Of a stretch of DNA of 64,000 nucleotides, positions 51,533 through 62,019 are shown piece by piece. The position numbers and the translations under genes are program-made. The notes below the pieces were generated by a model. That model saw only the letters and a program-made list of their open reading frames with translations. It was not told the origin of the DNA and did not search any database. Each line of letters opens with the position of its first letter. Position 1 is the stretch's first letter. The stretch lies in NCBI RefSeq assembly GCF_003473485.1, contig NC_053042.1:49253762-49317761 (forward strand). The letters run 5' to 3'. Origin of the DNA: Medicago truncatula (taxonomy: Eukaryota > Streptophyta > Magnoliopsida > Fabales > Fabaceae).

Positions 51533-51593
51533 GTATATAACATGCACCACACGAGTACCACGCCAGTGTGCAGTCTACAAATTCCTCCTAGTT

Positions 51594-51626
<33 letters not shown>

Positions 51627-51643
51627 ACACAAAACAACGAGCG
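51533..51643 (+). promoter_or_regulatory. MSBP1 core promoter and 5' UTR
   Basis: GTATATAAC at 51533-51541 is a good TATA-box candidate about 105 bp before the ATG. A (CT)n run at 51597-51626 lies in the leader, as is common in plant 5' UTRs. The first part of the TATA box is inside the right copy of the retroposon target-site duplication. The left copy, 1.27 kb upstream, reads GTATATTTT. Confidence 0.55.
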
Positions 51644-53876
51644 ATGGCCGGCGTTCAGCTATGGGAAACCCTAAAGGAGTCCATCGTCGCCTACACCGGT
51701 CTATCTCCGACCACTTTCTTCACCATCTTGGCTCTTCTATTTGCCGTTTACTACGTTCTTTCTGGTCTCTTTGGCTACTCTTCTTCTGACCTTCACCCCC
51801 AAACCCGCAACTTCCAAGAGGAGGAGCTTCCACCTCTCCGACCACCTGTTCAGCTAGGTGAAATCACTGAAGAAGAGCTCAAGGCTTATGATGGCAACGA
51901 TCATGATAAACCCTTGCTTATGGCTATTAAGGGTCAGATCTATGATGTCTCTCAGAGCAGGTTTAACATAACCCTTTATTCTTAGTTTCTGTTTTATTGA
52001 TTTTTCTTATACCCTTTTGCAGAATTGATAATTAATTTTGATATTCTTATCTAAAGTTCGGATTTTTCCACTAAGTTGACTCTTAGGGCCAATGAGAATT
52101 AGTTTTTCGTACTAATCTGTGTATGTTTGGTTTTGAGCTGATGAGAATTAGTTTTGAGGGAATTGATTCTGTAAAATTGATTTTGACTAAAAGTGAGTTA
52201 AAGTAGAGTGATTTATGTTTGGATAAACTCATGTAAAAGTAAGTTGAATTGTAGATTTGTGTGTAAAAATCAATTTAGAACCAAAAGCTAGGTAGGATCA
52301 ATTCTTGAGGAAAAATTAATTATACTCGAAAGGTATGAAGCATAGACACTCCTTGGATTATGTGTCCTGGTGATGGACCCGCCTCGGTGTCTGACATTGA
52401 CTGATACCTATGATTACATTCAATTATGACATATTCTCAAATTATTATTGGTGTCGATGTCGTGTCTGTGTCCGTGCTTCATAGCTAGAAAGCAACCAAA
52501 CATGTCAGAATCAATTCTTCACCTCCAAATCAATTTTGGCCCCTCCAGAAGTGGAACGAAACATACACTAAGTTTATGATATAAGGATCGAGTGTATATT
52601 ACTTTATTCTGATATAAGGATTTTGAAAATTATGTGTCCATGGCCAATAAGTATTATGTGAATATTTGCATGTTTGTATTTACTTATTTGAACTTATCTA
52701 GTGACATAAATTGAGACTGTTTGGTAAACTTTTGAAAACAGCTTATGAATATGACAATTTTCAACTTATTTTCATCAGTTTTCTAATATAACTTATAAAG
52801 AAAACTTATAGTACAAAAACAATTTAATGTTATTTTATCTTTTGCTATAAAAATGACTTAAGCAAGCTTATTACGATAAGAGCTTGTGCTCTAAGCTGCA
52901 AATAATCTGTTTATCCCAACAGGCCCCAAGTAGATACAAAGTCTTATACTGTGCCCCATTAAGCATATGCACATCTTTTGTCCCTTTGGCGTTTCATTTG
53001 TTTTTGTTGTAATGTTGTCTGCTTGGTCTGTTCTAACCACTTTAGATCAGCTAGACTGTATGCTTTTTAAGTGTATGTTTGGTTCTACTTTTGAGACTAG
53101 TCAAAATAGATTATTGAGGTGTAGAATTGATGATTTTAACATGTTTGGATGTTAATCTATTTTGTCTTGAGAATTGATTCTAACTTGAAGTTAAAATTTG
53201 GAGCTTTTGGTCTCTACAATTTAGTTTGAACCTTGAATTTGTTGTTCAACCCACTTTTATACGAAAGTATTCAAACATCAGTCACTTTTCTCGCCAGAAT
53301 CAATCTTACAAATCAACTATTATCGCCACAGAACCAGACACACACACTCAATGCCAATTTCCAAGAAACTGAAGTGGTACATCACACATGATTTTGCTTG
53401 AGAACTCAATCACCCTCTCTCTATTGTGCAACAGTGATTTATATACATGTGCATTTATTTTTTCCAATGTAACTTAATAGAGTGCCTATACCATTTATTA
53501 TTGTTATGATCTGTAATTGTGTCGTTCCAGGATGTTTTATGGACCGGGTGGACCGTATGCTTTATTTGCTGGCAAGGATGCTAGTCGAGCATTAGCAAAG
53601 ATGTCTTTTGATGAGAAAGATTTGACCGGTGATATTTCTGGTCTTGGCCCATTTGAGCTTGACGCGTTACAGGACTGGGAATACAAGTTTATGGAGAAGT
53701 ATGTTAAGGTCGGAACTATTAAAAAGGAAGCTACTGAAGCTGAATCCACGGGTGAACCGTCAGGATCTACTCCTCGTGATGTTGATGTTATTAATCCAAC
53801 TGAAGATGGCAGATCAAAACCTGCAGCTGTTAAAAGTGAGGAAACCCCTTCAAATGTTGAGGCAGATAAAGAGTAA
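51644..53876 (+). CDS. MSBP1: Membrane steroid-binding protein (MAPR family)
   Basis: MAPR/MSBP proteins are membrane-anchored, cytochrome-b5-like haem/steroid-binding proteins. In Arabidopsis MSBP1 dampens brassinosteroid signalling, and MSBPs also scaffold lignin P450s at the ER. Two exons, 51644-51960 and 53531-53876, join within Arg106 (AG|G) to give 220 aa, the same length as Arabidopsis MSBP1. An N-terminal transmembrane helix spans about residues 22-43 (PTTFFTILALLFAVYYVLSG). The cytochrome-b5-like domain spans about 73-172 (ITEEELKAYDG, LLMAIKGQIYDVSQS, MFYGPGGPYALFAGKDASRALA), with Tyr109 and Tyr115 in the haem-binding stretch. The acidic, disordered C-terminus runs to residue 220. 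The start is the ATG after the CT-rich leader; an upstream in-frame ATG at 51314 lies in the retroposon and is rejected. The 1.57-kb intron holds several MITEs. Confidence 0.95.
52125..52555. mobile_element. Nested MITEs in MSBP1 intron
   Basis: The outer unit has GTGTATGTTTGGTTTTGAG at the left and CGAAACATACAC at the right, with (A)TTGATTTTG/CAAAATCAAT words inside. An inner unit at about 52336-52486 has ends TATGAAGCATAGACAC and (reverse-complemented) TATGAAGCACGGACAC, so one MITE sits inside another. Target duplications are not clear. Confidence 0.5.
52708..52926. mobile_element. MITE of the GTTTGG...CCAAAC type in MSBP1 intron
   Basis: The left end GAGACTGTTTGGTAAAC and the right end TTTATCCCAACAGGCCC are inverted. 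The interior has AACTTATTTTCAT and GCTTATTACGATAAGAGCTT words. A better-preserved copy lies at 59308-59562. Confidence 0.5.
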
Positions 53877-55776
53877 TCTCACAAATACATTGCAAAAAAA
53901 CCACAGTAGTTGCTGAAAAAACTGAGCAAAAATGTCAGGCAAGTTTTCATAGTTAGTCTTGGCCTGCCACTTATGCACTGTTGATTTGCTTGAAGTCGAA
54001 CATTCAGTCTGATAAGTAATGAAATGTAGTGGTGGAAAATTGAAGTTATATTTTCATTTTTAATTGTGTAAAATGTTTATTACATAAATCATGGTAACGG
54101 ACAAATGACATTCGGGGTCATATCTTTGGCTGAGTAGTGGTCTTTTTCATAATCCTTGATCGAATAACGCAATGCTTTGTAGCAAGAATAAATGAAGTAT
54201 TCATTCTTTTGAATAGATCCTAATGAATTGTGCATTGCTTTAGAATAGAGTTAGGAGGGAAAGTAAGGGCTTGGTGGTGACTTGAAAATTTAGTGGATTT
54301 CTTCTCCCTGGAATTATTTTCTATTTGAAATTTGCATCTGGTATCAAATATGTTAGTAAGACTATTTAATTGATAGTACAGGATGCAATGTTTCTTTCTC
54401 TGTGCTTACTATGCTTGAATGCAATCTAGAACAGAAAACCAGTGGGAAGAAATAGTTTATCATCAGTGGTATAGGATGAAGACAGACAGTGGCTTAATCT
54501 TTTGTTAACAAAAAAACCTCATATAAAGCCAAACAAGCGGCAAAAATGGTTTCATCGACCCAAAAGTCAGACAAAAAAAGCTTAACCAAATTATTTGGTG
54601 TATGTCCTTTTCTATATGGTACTAATAAAGTTGAGTACGATAAGTGTCCATGTGGAAAGTATGCCAAATACGTGAATATAATATGGAGAGTTTTCAATAA
54701 TATGAGTATATTCAATAAAGGTTAAAGGGTCAATGTCAACCAAGTTTCCCATCCTTCATATCATACGTGTTGATATAGAATATGAACCTAAGCCCCTAGG
54801 AAGCAGATCTCAATGGGAGGTGCAAATTGAATGATGTGAAGATTGGCACCGCCTAGGTATAGAAGAACTTAGTGCTTGTTTGGTATGGCAGGGAGTTCGG
54901 CAAAATTATATTAAGTTGCCGAATCACGGGTATATATTTCTCTGGAGAAATAGCATTGCTCTTTTGCAAAAGCTACACTTTGTAACTTAAGCAATATCAT
55001 GGTGTCACCAAAGATACCAAACATGTAATCAATTGAATCAAGGACTCCTCACTTCAAGTATACAGTACGATTACCAACGCATATGTAGCTAACTCTTTGA
55101 GCTTCATTGCAAAGTTAACATATCCTTTGATGCTCTGGGGATAAATTCAAGTTGTTAAAAAATAGAACGGACTTCATAATCATATGGGTTGTGGGAAGGA
55201 GAAAATTGACCTTTAAAGTTGTGGAAAGATAATGGAGTCATTTGTAATTTTAAAACTAAAAAAAACTTGATTGGATGAACAAATATCAAGTTGTTGTATA
55301 TCACAACCATCTATTTAAAAAGAAATTTGGTCTAAAATATCTATTGCCAGACACAAACTGACCCCTAAATTTTATCACTGCTAACCGAGTAAAAAAAAAA
55401 ATCACTGCTAACTTTCTTACCAGAATATCCCCTACTCTTGACATAGTTTTCACTTTCTTATCAGAATTCCCCCTACTCTTTGCATAGAAGTTTACACGAA
55501 AGGATTGGCTGTTCTATGTTCAATTCCTTAGAGCAACTCCACTCGTTGCCCTTTACCTGTGTCCCCCTACTCTTTGCTTTTTAATTTCACACACAGTTTT
55601 GATCTCGTAATTTAATTTCTTTAGTCTTCATTTGACAATATTTTTATGCCATTTTTCATCTTTTTATTTCAATTTTTTTTTTTTTTTTTTTTTTAAGTTG
55701 TGGACTCGATATGAGTTCTTAAAAGTTGCACCATGGAAACAAAAAATTAGCGAGTTGCTTCAAGATGATGTGTGGT
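53877..55776. other. MSBP1 3' flank, no gene seen
   Basis: The probable 3' UTR runs to about 54200. A possible MITE at about 54883-55030 has inverted ends GTGCTTGTTTGGTAT and ATACCAAACATG. The minus-strand frame at 54494-54715 has no recognised motif. A long T run lies at 55675-55695. Confidence 0.45.
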
Positions 55777-55785
55777 TAAATATTA

Positions 55786-56080
55786 GGTTTAATTGCATTT
55801 TTGGACCCCTATCTTTTTAAAAGTTGCGGTTATGGCCCTCTAACTAATTTAAATACAAAACAACCCCCTATGTTTTGATTCTTTGACAGTTTTGGATCCC
55901 TAGTCCATTAGTGAGGTGCCACGTGTATTATTTAGGGGGCCACGTGGCACCTCACTAATGGACTGGGGGTCCAAAACTGCCAAAAAATCAAAACATAGGG
56001 GACTGTTTTGTATTTAAATTAGTTAGGGGGCCATAACCGCAACTTTTGGAAAGATAGGGGTCCAAAAGTGCAATTAAGCC
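55786..56080. mobile_element. Palindromic Mutator-like MITE
   Basis: Almost the whole 295 bp forms one hairpin. The left arm starts GGTTTAATTGCATTTTTGGA and the right arm ends with its reverse complement (one mismatch in the first 12 bp). It is flanked by a perfect 9-bp duplication, TAAATATTA, at 55777-55785 and 56081-56089. It lies 223 bp from the next MULE. Confidence 0.93.
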
Positions 56081-56312
56081 TAAATATTATAGATCCCCAT
56101 TTCAAATGTAAATATTGGATTGCACCATTAGAAATGTTCTTAAATTAAAGAGAATGATAAAGAGTGTCCCAGAGATTTTGGCTAAACATCTAAAACAAGT
56201 ATGTTCTTATAAAAAAAATGATGTAATAATTACTTGATCAAAATCAACTTTTTATCTATAGATTCTTTAACCAATGTCACGAGAACAATGGTTAGGAAGA
56301 CCATTAAATTAA

Positions 56313-57659
56313 GGGTTAAATATGTTTTTAGTCCCTACATTTTACGCTCATTTGAAGAATAGTCTCTACATTTTAATAAATGTTTTTAAAATCCCCACAT
56401 TTTTACTCCGTTATCAAAAATAGTCTCTACCGTCAATTATCTAATAATGTGGCAGTTAGTGGGTCCCAATTAATTTATGATGTGGCAAAAATCAAATACA
56501 TATGGATGTATACGTGGCAGTGACGGGTCCCACATATTAAATAAGTGTACATTAATAAAATGATTAATGCTAAATTATTGTTAATTTGATTAATTAACAC
56601 AAAAGACAAAATTAAAATTAGTAAAGAAGAAAATTGGAGACTAAAACAATTGCAGCAACAGTTTTGATCTTCGTCTTCTCCTCTTCATCTATTAATCTTT
56701 TCTCTCTTCCTTCTAAATTCATCTTCATCTTCATCTTTCCCTCTCTAAAACCAAAAAAATCATAAATCCAACAAAATAATGATCCAAAAACAACACCAGG
56801 ATAACAACAACAATAACCTCATTCTAGCTACATAAAGAAGCAAATGTTTCCAGGTAAAGGTAGATCCGAGTCATCACAAATAGCAACAATAGAATCCTTG
56901 AGAGTGATACAGTTAGTAACATTATTAGGAAAATACTTAGTATATTGAAGTGAAAGAGATTTATCACAAACAACAAGCTCCCAAATTTTCTTTCCTCTAA
57001 CATCAAGAATTAGTCTAGAACAAAATCCAACTCCCAGCTTAATATGCTATTAGCATCGGCTTTTGGGTTAAAATAACATGTTTCAGCATTTAGGTCTTCT
57101 TTCTCTTGCTCTTCTTCAAGTTGTTTTTGTGTTGTTGTTGCTGCTGCTGAGATTTATGAGCGATGGTTTTGGCACATGTACGTACACCGACGACGATGGC
57201 GTGGGAGGGTGAATCCATGATTACGGCGGCGACGTCACCCGCTGAGAGGAGAAGCAGGAAGAGAGAGAGAGAGAGAGGAGGAAATGGAGGGAATGTGAAT
57301 GACTAAATTTTATGGTCGGTGGCGAGCAGGGGTGGTGGCCGGAGGATGGTGGCGGCAGAAAACAGCAAGCTGAAGAGAGAAATAACTTAACGACACAATG
57401 AAGAAGAAGATGAAATTTGAGTTGGATCCTTGGGCCGGGTCATATTACCCATTTTATTAAGCCCGATCCATTAAAAAACTGTAACAAAAAGAATATATTT
57501 GCCACATCATTATTGTGTCTCATGACTGGGTAGAATTTAAGAGAGAGACTATTTATGCTAACGGAGTAAAACAGTAGGGATTTTAAAAATATTTATTGAA
57601 ACGTAAGAACTATTTTTTAAAGGAGCACAAAATGTAGGGACCAATAACATATTTAATCC
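56313..57659. mobile_element. Pack-MULE carrying an ATAB2 gene fragment
   Basis: Long inverted ends of about 100 bp (GGGTTAAATATGTTTTTAGT; right end reverse-complemented GGATTAAATATGTTATTGGT) are flanked by a perfect 9-bp duplication, TTAAATTAA, at 56304-56312 and 57660-57668. Both arms repeat words such as GTCCCTACATTTT and end inward with ACTCCGTT. The 1347-bp element has no transposase. Its core instead holds host-gene-derived sequence (see the ATAB2 fragment), which is the definition of a Pack-MULE. A (GA)n run lies near 57259-57276. Confidence 0.88.
56834..57110 (-). pseudogene. ATAB2/Tab2-family gene fragment
   Basis: On the minus strand this encodes CYFNPKADANSILSWELDF, then, after a one-base frameshift, SRLILDVRGKKIWELVVCD and SLSLQYTKYFPNNVTNCI. 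It ends with LKDSIVAICDDSDLPLPG and ICFFM followed by a stop (TAG at 56834). This matches the start of the conserved region of ATAB2/Tab2, a chloroplast RNA-binding protein needed for translation of photosystem mRNAs. Only about 90 codons are present, the rest of the gene is missing, and the frame is broken once near 57025. It is therefore a captured exon piece and not a gene. Upstream on the same strand an ATG near 57218 opens a short Gln-rich frame (MDSPSHAIVVGVRTCAKTIA) that stops at about 57092, just before this piece. Confidence 0.8.
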
Positions 57660-57668
57660 TTAAATTAA

Positions 57669-58545
57669 TAATGAAGTTCCTATCAAGGAATTGGGACCGT
57701 ATAAAGGTTGGAAAAATTATGTAAAGTGCCGTGTACATATTTGTACTTGCATTTACTGATATACATATCTTTAATAAACAATTTTGAATCTCAAACTGTT
57801 GCTTGATGTTGTTATAGGATAGGATATTAGCCAATAATCTAGTCTGTGTTTATACTCAGGGAATTGGGAGTATACTCTTCTCAATTAAATTATATTTTTT
57901 TTATGTAATGTTTGATTGGGTCAAGCATTTTGCGTGTATATCATATTAGCTTTAGTCAATGACATATGTATAAAATATGCACCAAATAGAAATTTCTGTC
58001 AAGAATTTTGGAAGTTTTTTCCCCTAAAATAATATTAATGTCAATTTCCTATTTATTTAACGAAGCAGCCTGCATACCAGCTGGCTTCTCTTAGTCCTAT
58101 ATAGTATTAGACTACAATTATTATTTTGACAAAATAGACTACAATTATTAAAAATATAGAGCATGTTATTACTTAAACGTATAGTATAAAATACGTTTAG
58201 AGGATTATGGAAATTGTGTACAAGAAAAAAATTCTAGCTTAGTTACATTGAACTTAACATGATAAAATTGAAGTTTCAAAGCAATCTTGCAATACAAGTT
58301 GACTAATATTTTTAAAGAAAAATTTATGAAAGATAACTAACAGTTTAGCATGAATAAGTCTCGGATCCTCCCTGCGGTACAACAGTGCAATAAATTTTCT
58401 ATGAAGAATTATTCATTGTATTGTTGTACTGTGAGAGGGGATGCAAATGACTAGCTAATTAGACCGCCACTTGTCACTTTTAAAAAAGTCTAACTTTTGA
58501 CATGCCACATGAGTCACAGAAAGTGGCAATGTGCTCTCATCACTA
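57669..58545. other. CLE gene upstream region
   Basis: No other gene is seen. The stretch is AT-rich. The pair GGTACAACAGTGCAATAAATT / ATTGTTGTACTGTGAGAGG at about 58375-58440 forms an imperfect inverted repeat, possibly a small MITE. Confidence 0.4.
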
Positions 58546-58547
58546 AT

Positions 58548-58665
58548 GGTCTATTTATATTTTAAATTGGCTAGGGAAGACTCACCAGTCACCAGCATGC
58601 CTTGGTGAAACATTTGAGAACAATTATTTTCTTCTTCCAATTTTCTTGTTCCTTCCATCATAGCT
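58548..58665 (+). promoter_or_regulatory. CLE gene TATA box and leader
   Basis: CTATTTATATTTTAAAT at about 58550-58566 is a plausible TATA box about 100-115 bp before the ATG. It is inferred from consensus and spacing only. Confidence 0.4.
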
Positions 58666-58920
58666 ATGAGAGTTCTAAAATCCTCAACTATTTTATTGCT
58701 TCTCACAATTCTGTTGTCTGTAATGCAAGCTACCACGTCTCGAAATTCGGTCACTCATGTTACACTTGTTGACATGGAAAGGAGATCAGAAACAAAGCTA
58801 TCTTCCATGTTTGTACATAGTTATTCTGCTATTCTCACCTCTTTGAATAATAAGAAGGGTAAGTTTCATGCAGTTTCTCGCCATGTAGTTCCTTCTGGAC
58901 CAAATCCTCTGCATAATTAA
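58666..58920 (+). CDS. CLE-family signalling peptide precursor
   Basis: CLE genes encode small secreted precursors whose C-terminal 12-13 residues are released, modified and perceived by CLAVATA1-type receptor kinases. This single-exon gene encodes 84 aa. It has a hydrophobic signal peptide at about residues 1-24 (STILLLLTILLSVMQATTS), a variable middle, and a C-terminal dodecapeptide HVVPSGPNPLHN at residues 73-84 ending at the stop codon. Positions 3-12 fit the CLE consensus. Position 1 is His where Arg is usual, with an Arg just before it, so the mature form could be a 12-mer starting with His or an Arg-extended 13-mer. The start is the only ATG ahead of the signal peptide. It is intact and has no close gene neighbour. 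Confidence 0.9.
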   Translation: MRVLKSSTILLLLTILLSVMQATTSRNSVTHVTLVDMERRSETKLSSMFVHSYSAILTSLNNKKGKFHAVSRHVVPSGPNPLHN

Positions 58921-59307
58921 TCAGATATGGGAGTTTTTGTGCTCATGATATTTAATATTTGGTTAGTTTTCGTGCATACTGTATTCAGACTTGAAGACTT
59001 GTAGAAGTTCTTAGTTGATTACATGTATATAATAGATAAATAAATAGAAGATCGAAGCTTGCAAGTATATATTGTGTTTTTGTTATGGTTTCTGATTAAA
59101 TACAAGACTAAAAGTTTGAAGTTTCCAATCATATTTTAGTTTTACATATCTTGGTGCCAGATAGTTCAATAACAATGGTGTGATATAGATGATTGTAAAT
59201 TAATTAGTGTTTGTAGTGTCAACCTAGTTAGAATCACTCACTCATGTAAAAAATGTTTCCCTTGATAGATAGGAGGGGCTAGAGCCCTGACCTGCTTTTA
59301 CCTAGGG
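58921..59307. other. CLE gene 3' flank
   Basis: This is the probable 3' UTR followed by AT-rich spacer. Nothing else is seen. Confidence 0.4.
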
Positions 59308-59562
59308 CATGTTTGAATTAACTTATTTGAGTTTACATACTAATAAATACTTGAGACATTCTTTGAAAGAACTTATAAAAGTAGCATATCCCATATTTAA
59401 AAGTTGATCTCAACTTATTTTCATAAGCTCTCCAGGATAGCTTAAGAAAATATCTTATAACTTGACTTTATCTTGTGTAATAAAAATAACTTATTCATAA
59501 GCATTTATATAACAAGCGCTTATGCTATAAATTACAAAATAATTTGTTTATCCAAACAGAGC
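59308..59562. mobile_element. Tourist/hAT-like MITE
   Basis: The inverted ends are GGGCATGTTTGAATTAACTT and (reverse-complemented) GGCTCTGTTTGGATAAACAA, bordered by CTA and TTA. The interior has AACTTATTTTCATAAGCT and GCGCTTATGCTATAA words, shared with the element at 52708-52926. The superfamily is uncertain. Confidence 0.6.
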
Positions 59563-60890
59563 CTTAGATTAGTGACCGCAAGTTTTGGTATATTATTTAT
59601 TCTCTGTCTACCCTCTCTGTTTTTTCCAAGTACAAAAAGTAAGCATGATTTTTCATCAAATAAGATGGACAATTTTTTTGCATGTAATAAACATTAGGTT
59701 ACTTAGCCGCTATTGGTGCTCCTTAATACGGTACATCTTATTTACCTAACTTGTGCATATTTGGTCTAATAGTATAATTTTAATCAACTATTAAACAATT
59801 CAGAAATTTATAATTTTGCTCAAAGAGGGTGGTAGGTGCTTATTTACACTTCGATTTTGTAGGATTGAGTTATAGGCTATTTGGAACCCCATGCAACTCA
59901 CATTTGGTAAATGCAACAGTATTTAGCTTCTTAAAATTCACGTTGAATTACACATTACACTCTTGTCTTTTCTCTTGAAGAACTATTTACAAGCCATGTA
60001 ATGGAACAAACTTTCATTCCAACAACGTTAGAAATTTACAAGAAGCACTTAAAACAATTTCTAAGATTAAGAACATAGAAGCATTATGAAACTTTTGGCT
60101 GCTGCAGTACTGCTGAAGGGCATCATAACTATTACAGAATAATAGAACTAATAGTGCTTTTGGTTTCTCCAATATAGGACGAATATGCGGTATTGAAGAT
60201 CATTTTCACTAATCAAACAATAAAAGATCATAGTTGCGACAATAACACTTTATAACTTAATTCCAATATTCTTTAAAAAAGAAAGAACTTTACTTCAATA
60301 CGATGTATTGAAGATTTGAAGATGAAGAATTTAATAAAAGTGATCATATTTCAGTATATTTTGATTAATCGCAGAGAAGAGAAAATAGTAATGAAGATGT
60401 GAGTTTATATAATCCAAGAAAATTACAAGATGGATGCTATATGGAATGAGCTCGAAATTAAATATCTATGTTTCTATGAATTATTTACTAAAGTCTTTTA
60501 ATGTTACTAAACTCTCTTTAGATGATTTCTCTTTGATAAAATATTTTGAGAAATCCTTTTTAAATGATAATTTATAGTTGTCTTATATTGTTGAAATATC
60601 CATTCATTTATATGATTCTTTGTCTAAAGTCTAAGGTTTTAAAATATATTTTACCAAATAACTTTGGAGCTAAAAAAACCAATTGTCAAAAAACTTCAAC
60701 ATTTTATCCAAAGCTCTTATTCTTACTTTTAACTTTCAAATAACCTTTAAGACCTGAAAAAAGTTTAACATGATATAACCTTAGTTTATGTAAAAAAAAA
60801 AAAAATTACACTATACTCCTGTTATTTTAAATTTCTTCATTTTTTGTCCTTTATTCTGCTCTGACTCGTTTCAACTTCCTTATTTGTTCT
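59563..60890. other. AT-rich intergenic DNA
   Basis: I recognise no gene, RNA or bounded repeat here. Confidence 0.5.
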
Positions 60891-60894
60891 CTCT

Positions 60895-61710
60895 TTCAAC
60901 ACTAGTAGAAAAGTGTTTGAAGACACAAAGTACCTAATCTTTAGATTTCAAAACACATAAAGTCCACAACTTTGCAGGATTATCATCGATAAAAGTAACA
61001 AAATATGATGCATCACCATGAGATTTGGGAGTAGATTTTCTCCGGTGTAATGTTTCAGCAGTTAAATCACAACCATTAATTTGGTGCCACCACACGTGGT
61101 CAAAACCAATTGAATGGCTAGGATATCCACTGGACAGTCTCTAATGAAAAGCCAACTGGAGAGGATCCATCATGCAAAAATCAATGTGAAATAAATCTAA
61201 AATATTTTGCCTACTATGAGGATCAAAATTATGAAAGAAAACTCTGTGTTGCTTGCTTAAAAAACAATAAGTGCTAGTTTTGAGTGGTGTACCGCTCACT
61301 TTATTCTTTGCATCATGTGACCAAGGTTTGTCTGCCAAAATCAGTTAGTATTTGCATCTTCACCTGCATTCACCTCCATCTTGCATGCATAGCTTCATAG
61401 ACACCAGTAATAGAGAGTAATGAGACTTTTTCCCTTAGCTATCACTAATGACTCTTTGGTGATCTTACCACCCCCATCAAAGTAAGTGCGATAACTCCCA
61501 ATATTGAAGGCTTTCACAAAAATCAAGTTGAGACGAATATCAGGAACATGTCTAAAATTCTCTAGCTTGCATCCAATACCAGTTTTAACCAAGCATCTTT
61601 CATACCAACAAAATGTGTTGGAAAGTTTGGATTGAAAAAGGAAAGCTCTACCTACATTAAGGAGATGCTGGTGTTCAGGGTCGTCTCTTGGAGAGTGCAA
61701 ACAACTCCAT
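60895..61710 (-). pseudogene. Scrambled Ty1/copia pol fragments
   Basis: On the minus strand three copia pieces are seen. EHQHLLNVGRAFLFQSKLSNTF (late integrase core) lies at about 61680-61610. GCKLENFRHVPDIRLNLI (gag-pre-integrase) lies near 61590-61530. STYCFLSKQHRVFFHNFD (integrase zinc-finger end) lies near 61290-61220, followed by YFVTFIDDN-like sequence near 61000. The first piece belongs downstream of the other two in an intact element, so the order is rearranged. Stops are present. Confidence 0.7.
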
Positions 61711-61814
61711 AGAGCTGAACCTCAAACTTTTAAGACCCAAAATATCTTTCTTTTTTTATATATAATGCACATAAAAAAGGAATAGATATACTAATAACAT
61801 AACTAAAATATAAT

Positions 61815-61905
61815 CTCCGCGTACGTGGTTGAGTGGTTTTATTTGGTGTCGGGACCCCAATGGACTTGGGTTCAATTCGCAGTTTTTCTTTTTGATTAAC
61901 TTTTT
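61815..61905 (+). mobile_element. SINE-like tRNA-derived fragment
   Basis: An A-box-like TGGTTGAGTGG is followed by a B-box-like GGGTTCAATTCGC about 40 bp later, and then by a T/A-rich tail. This resembles a SINE head. It does not fold as a complete tRNA by eye. The ends are approximate. Confidence 0.4.
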
Positions 61906-62019
61906 TTTATAAATAATTACTATATTTTTAATAAAAACATATATAATATAACTTTTTTTCCGTCTCGTTTTTGTTAGAGCGTTCTTGTAATTTTTTGTTC
62001 ATAGTTATAGGATAAAATA

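Noticed and set aside
51314..51643. N-terminal extension of MSBP1 from an upstream in-frame ATG
   Set aside because: The extension is made of retroposon sequence and a CT repeat. The shorter start gives exactly the family length and the expected N-terminus.
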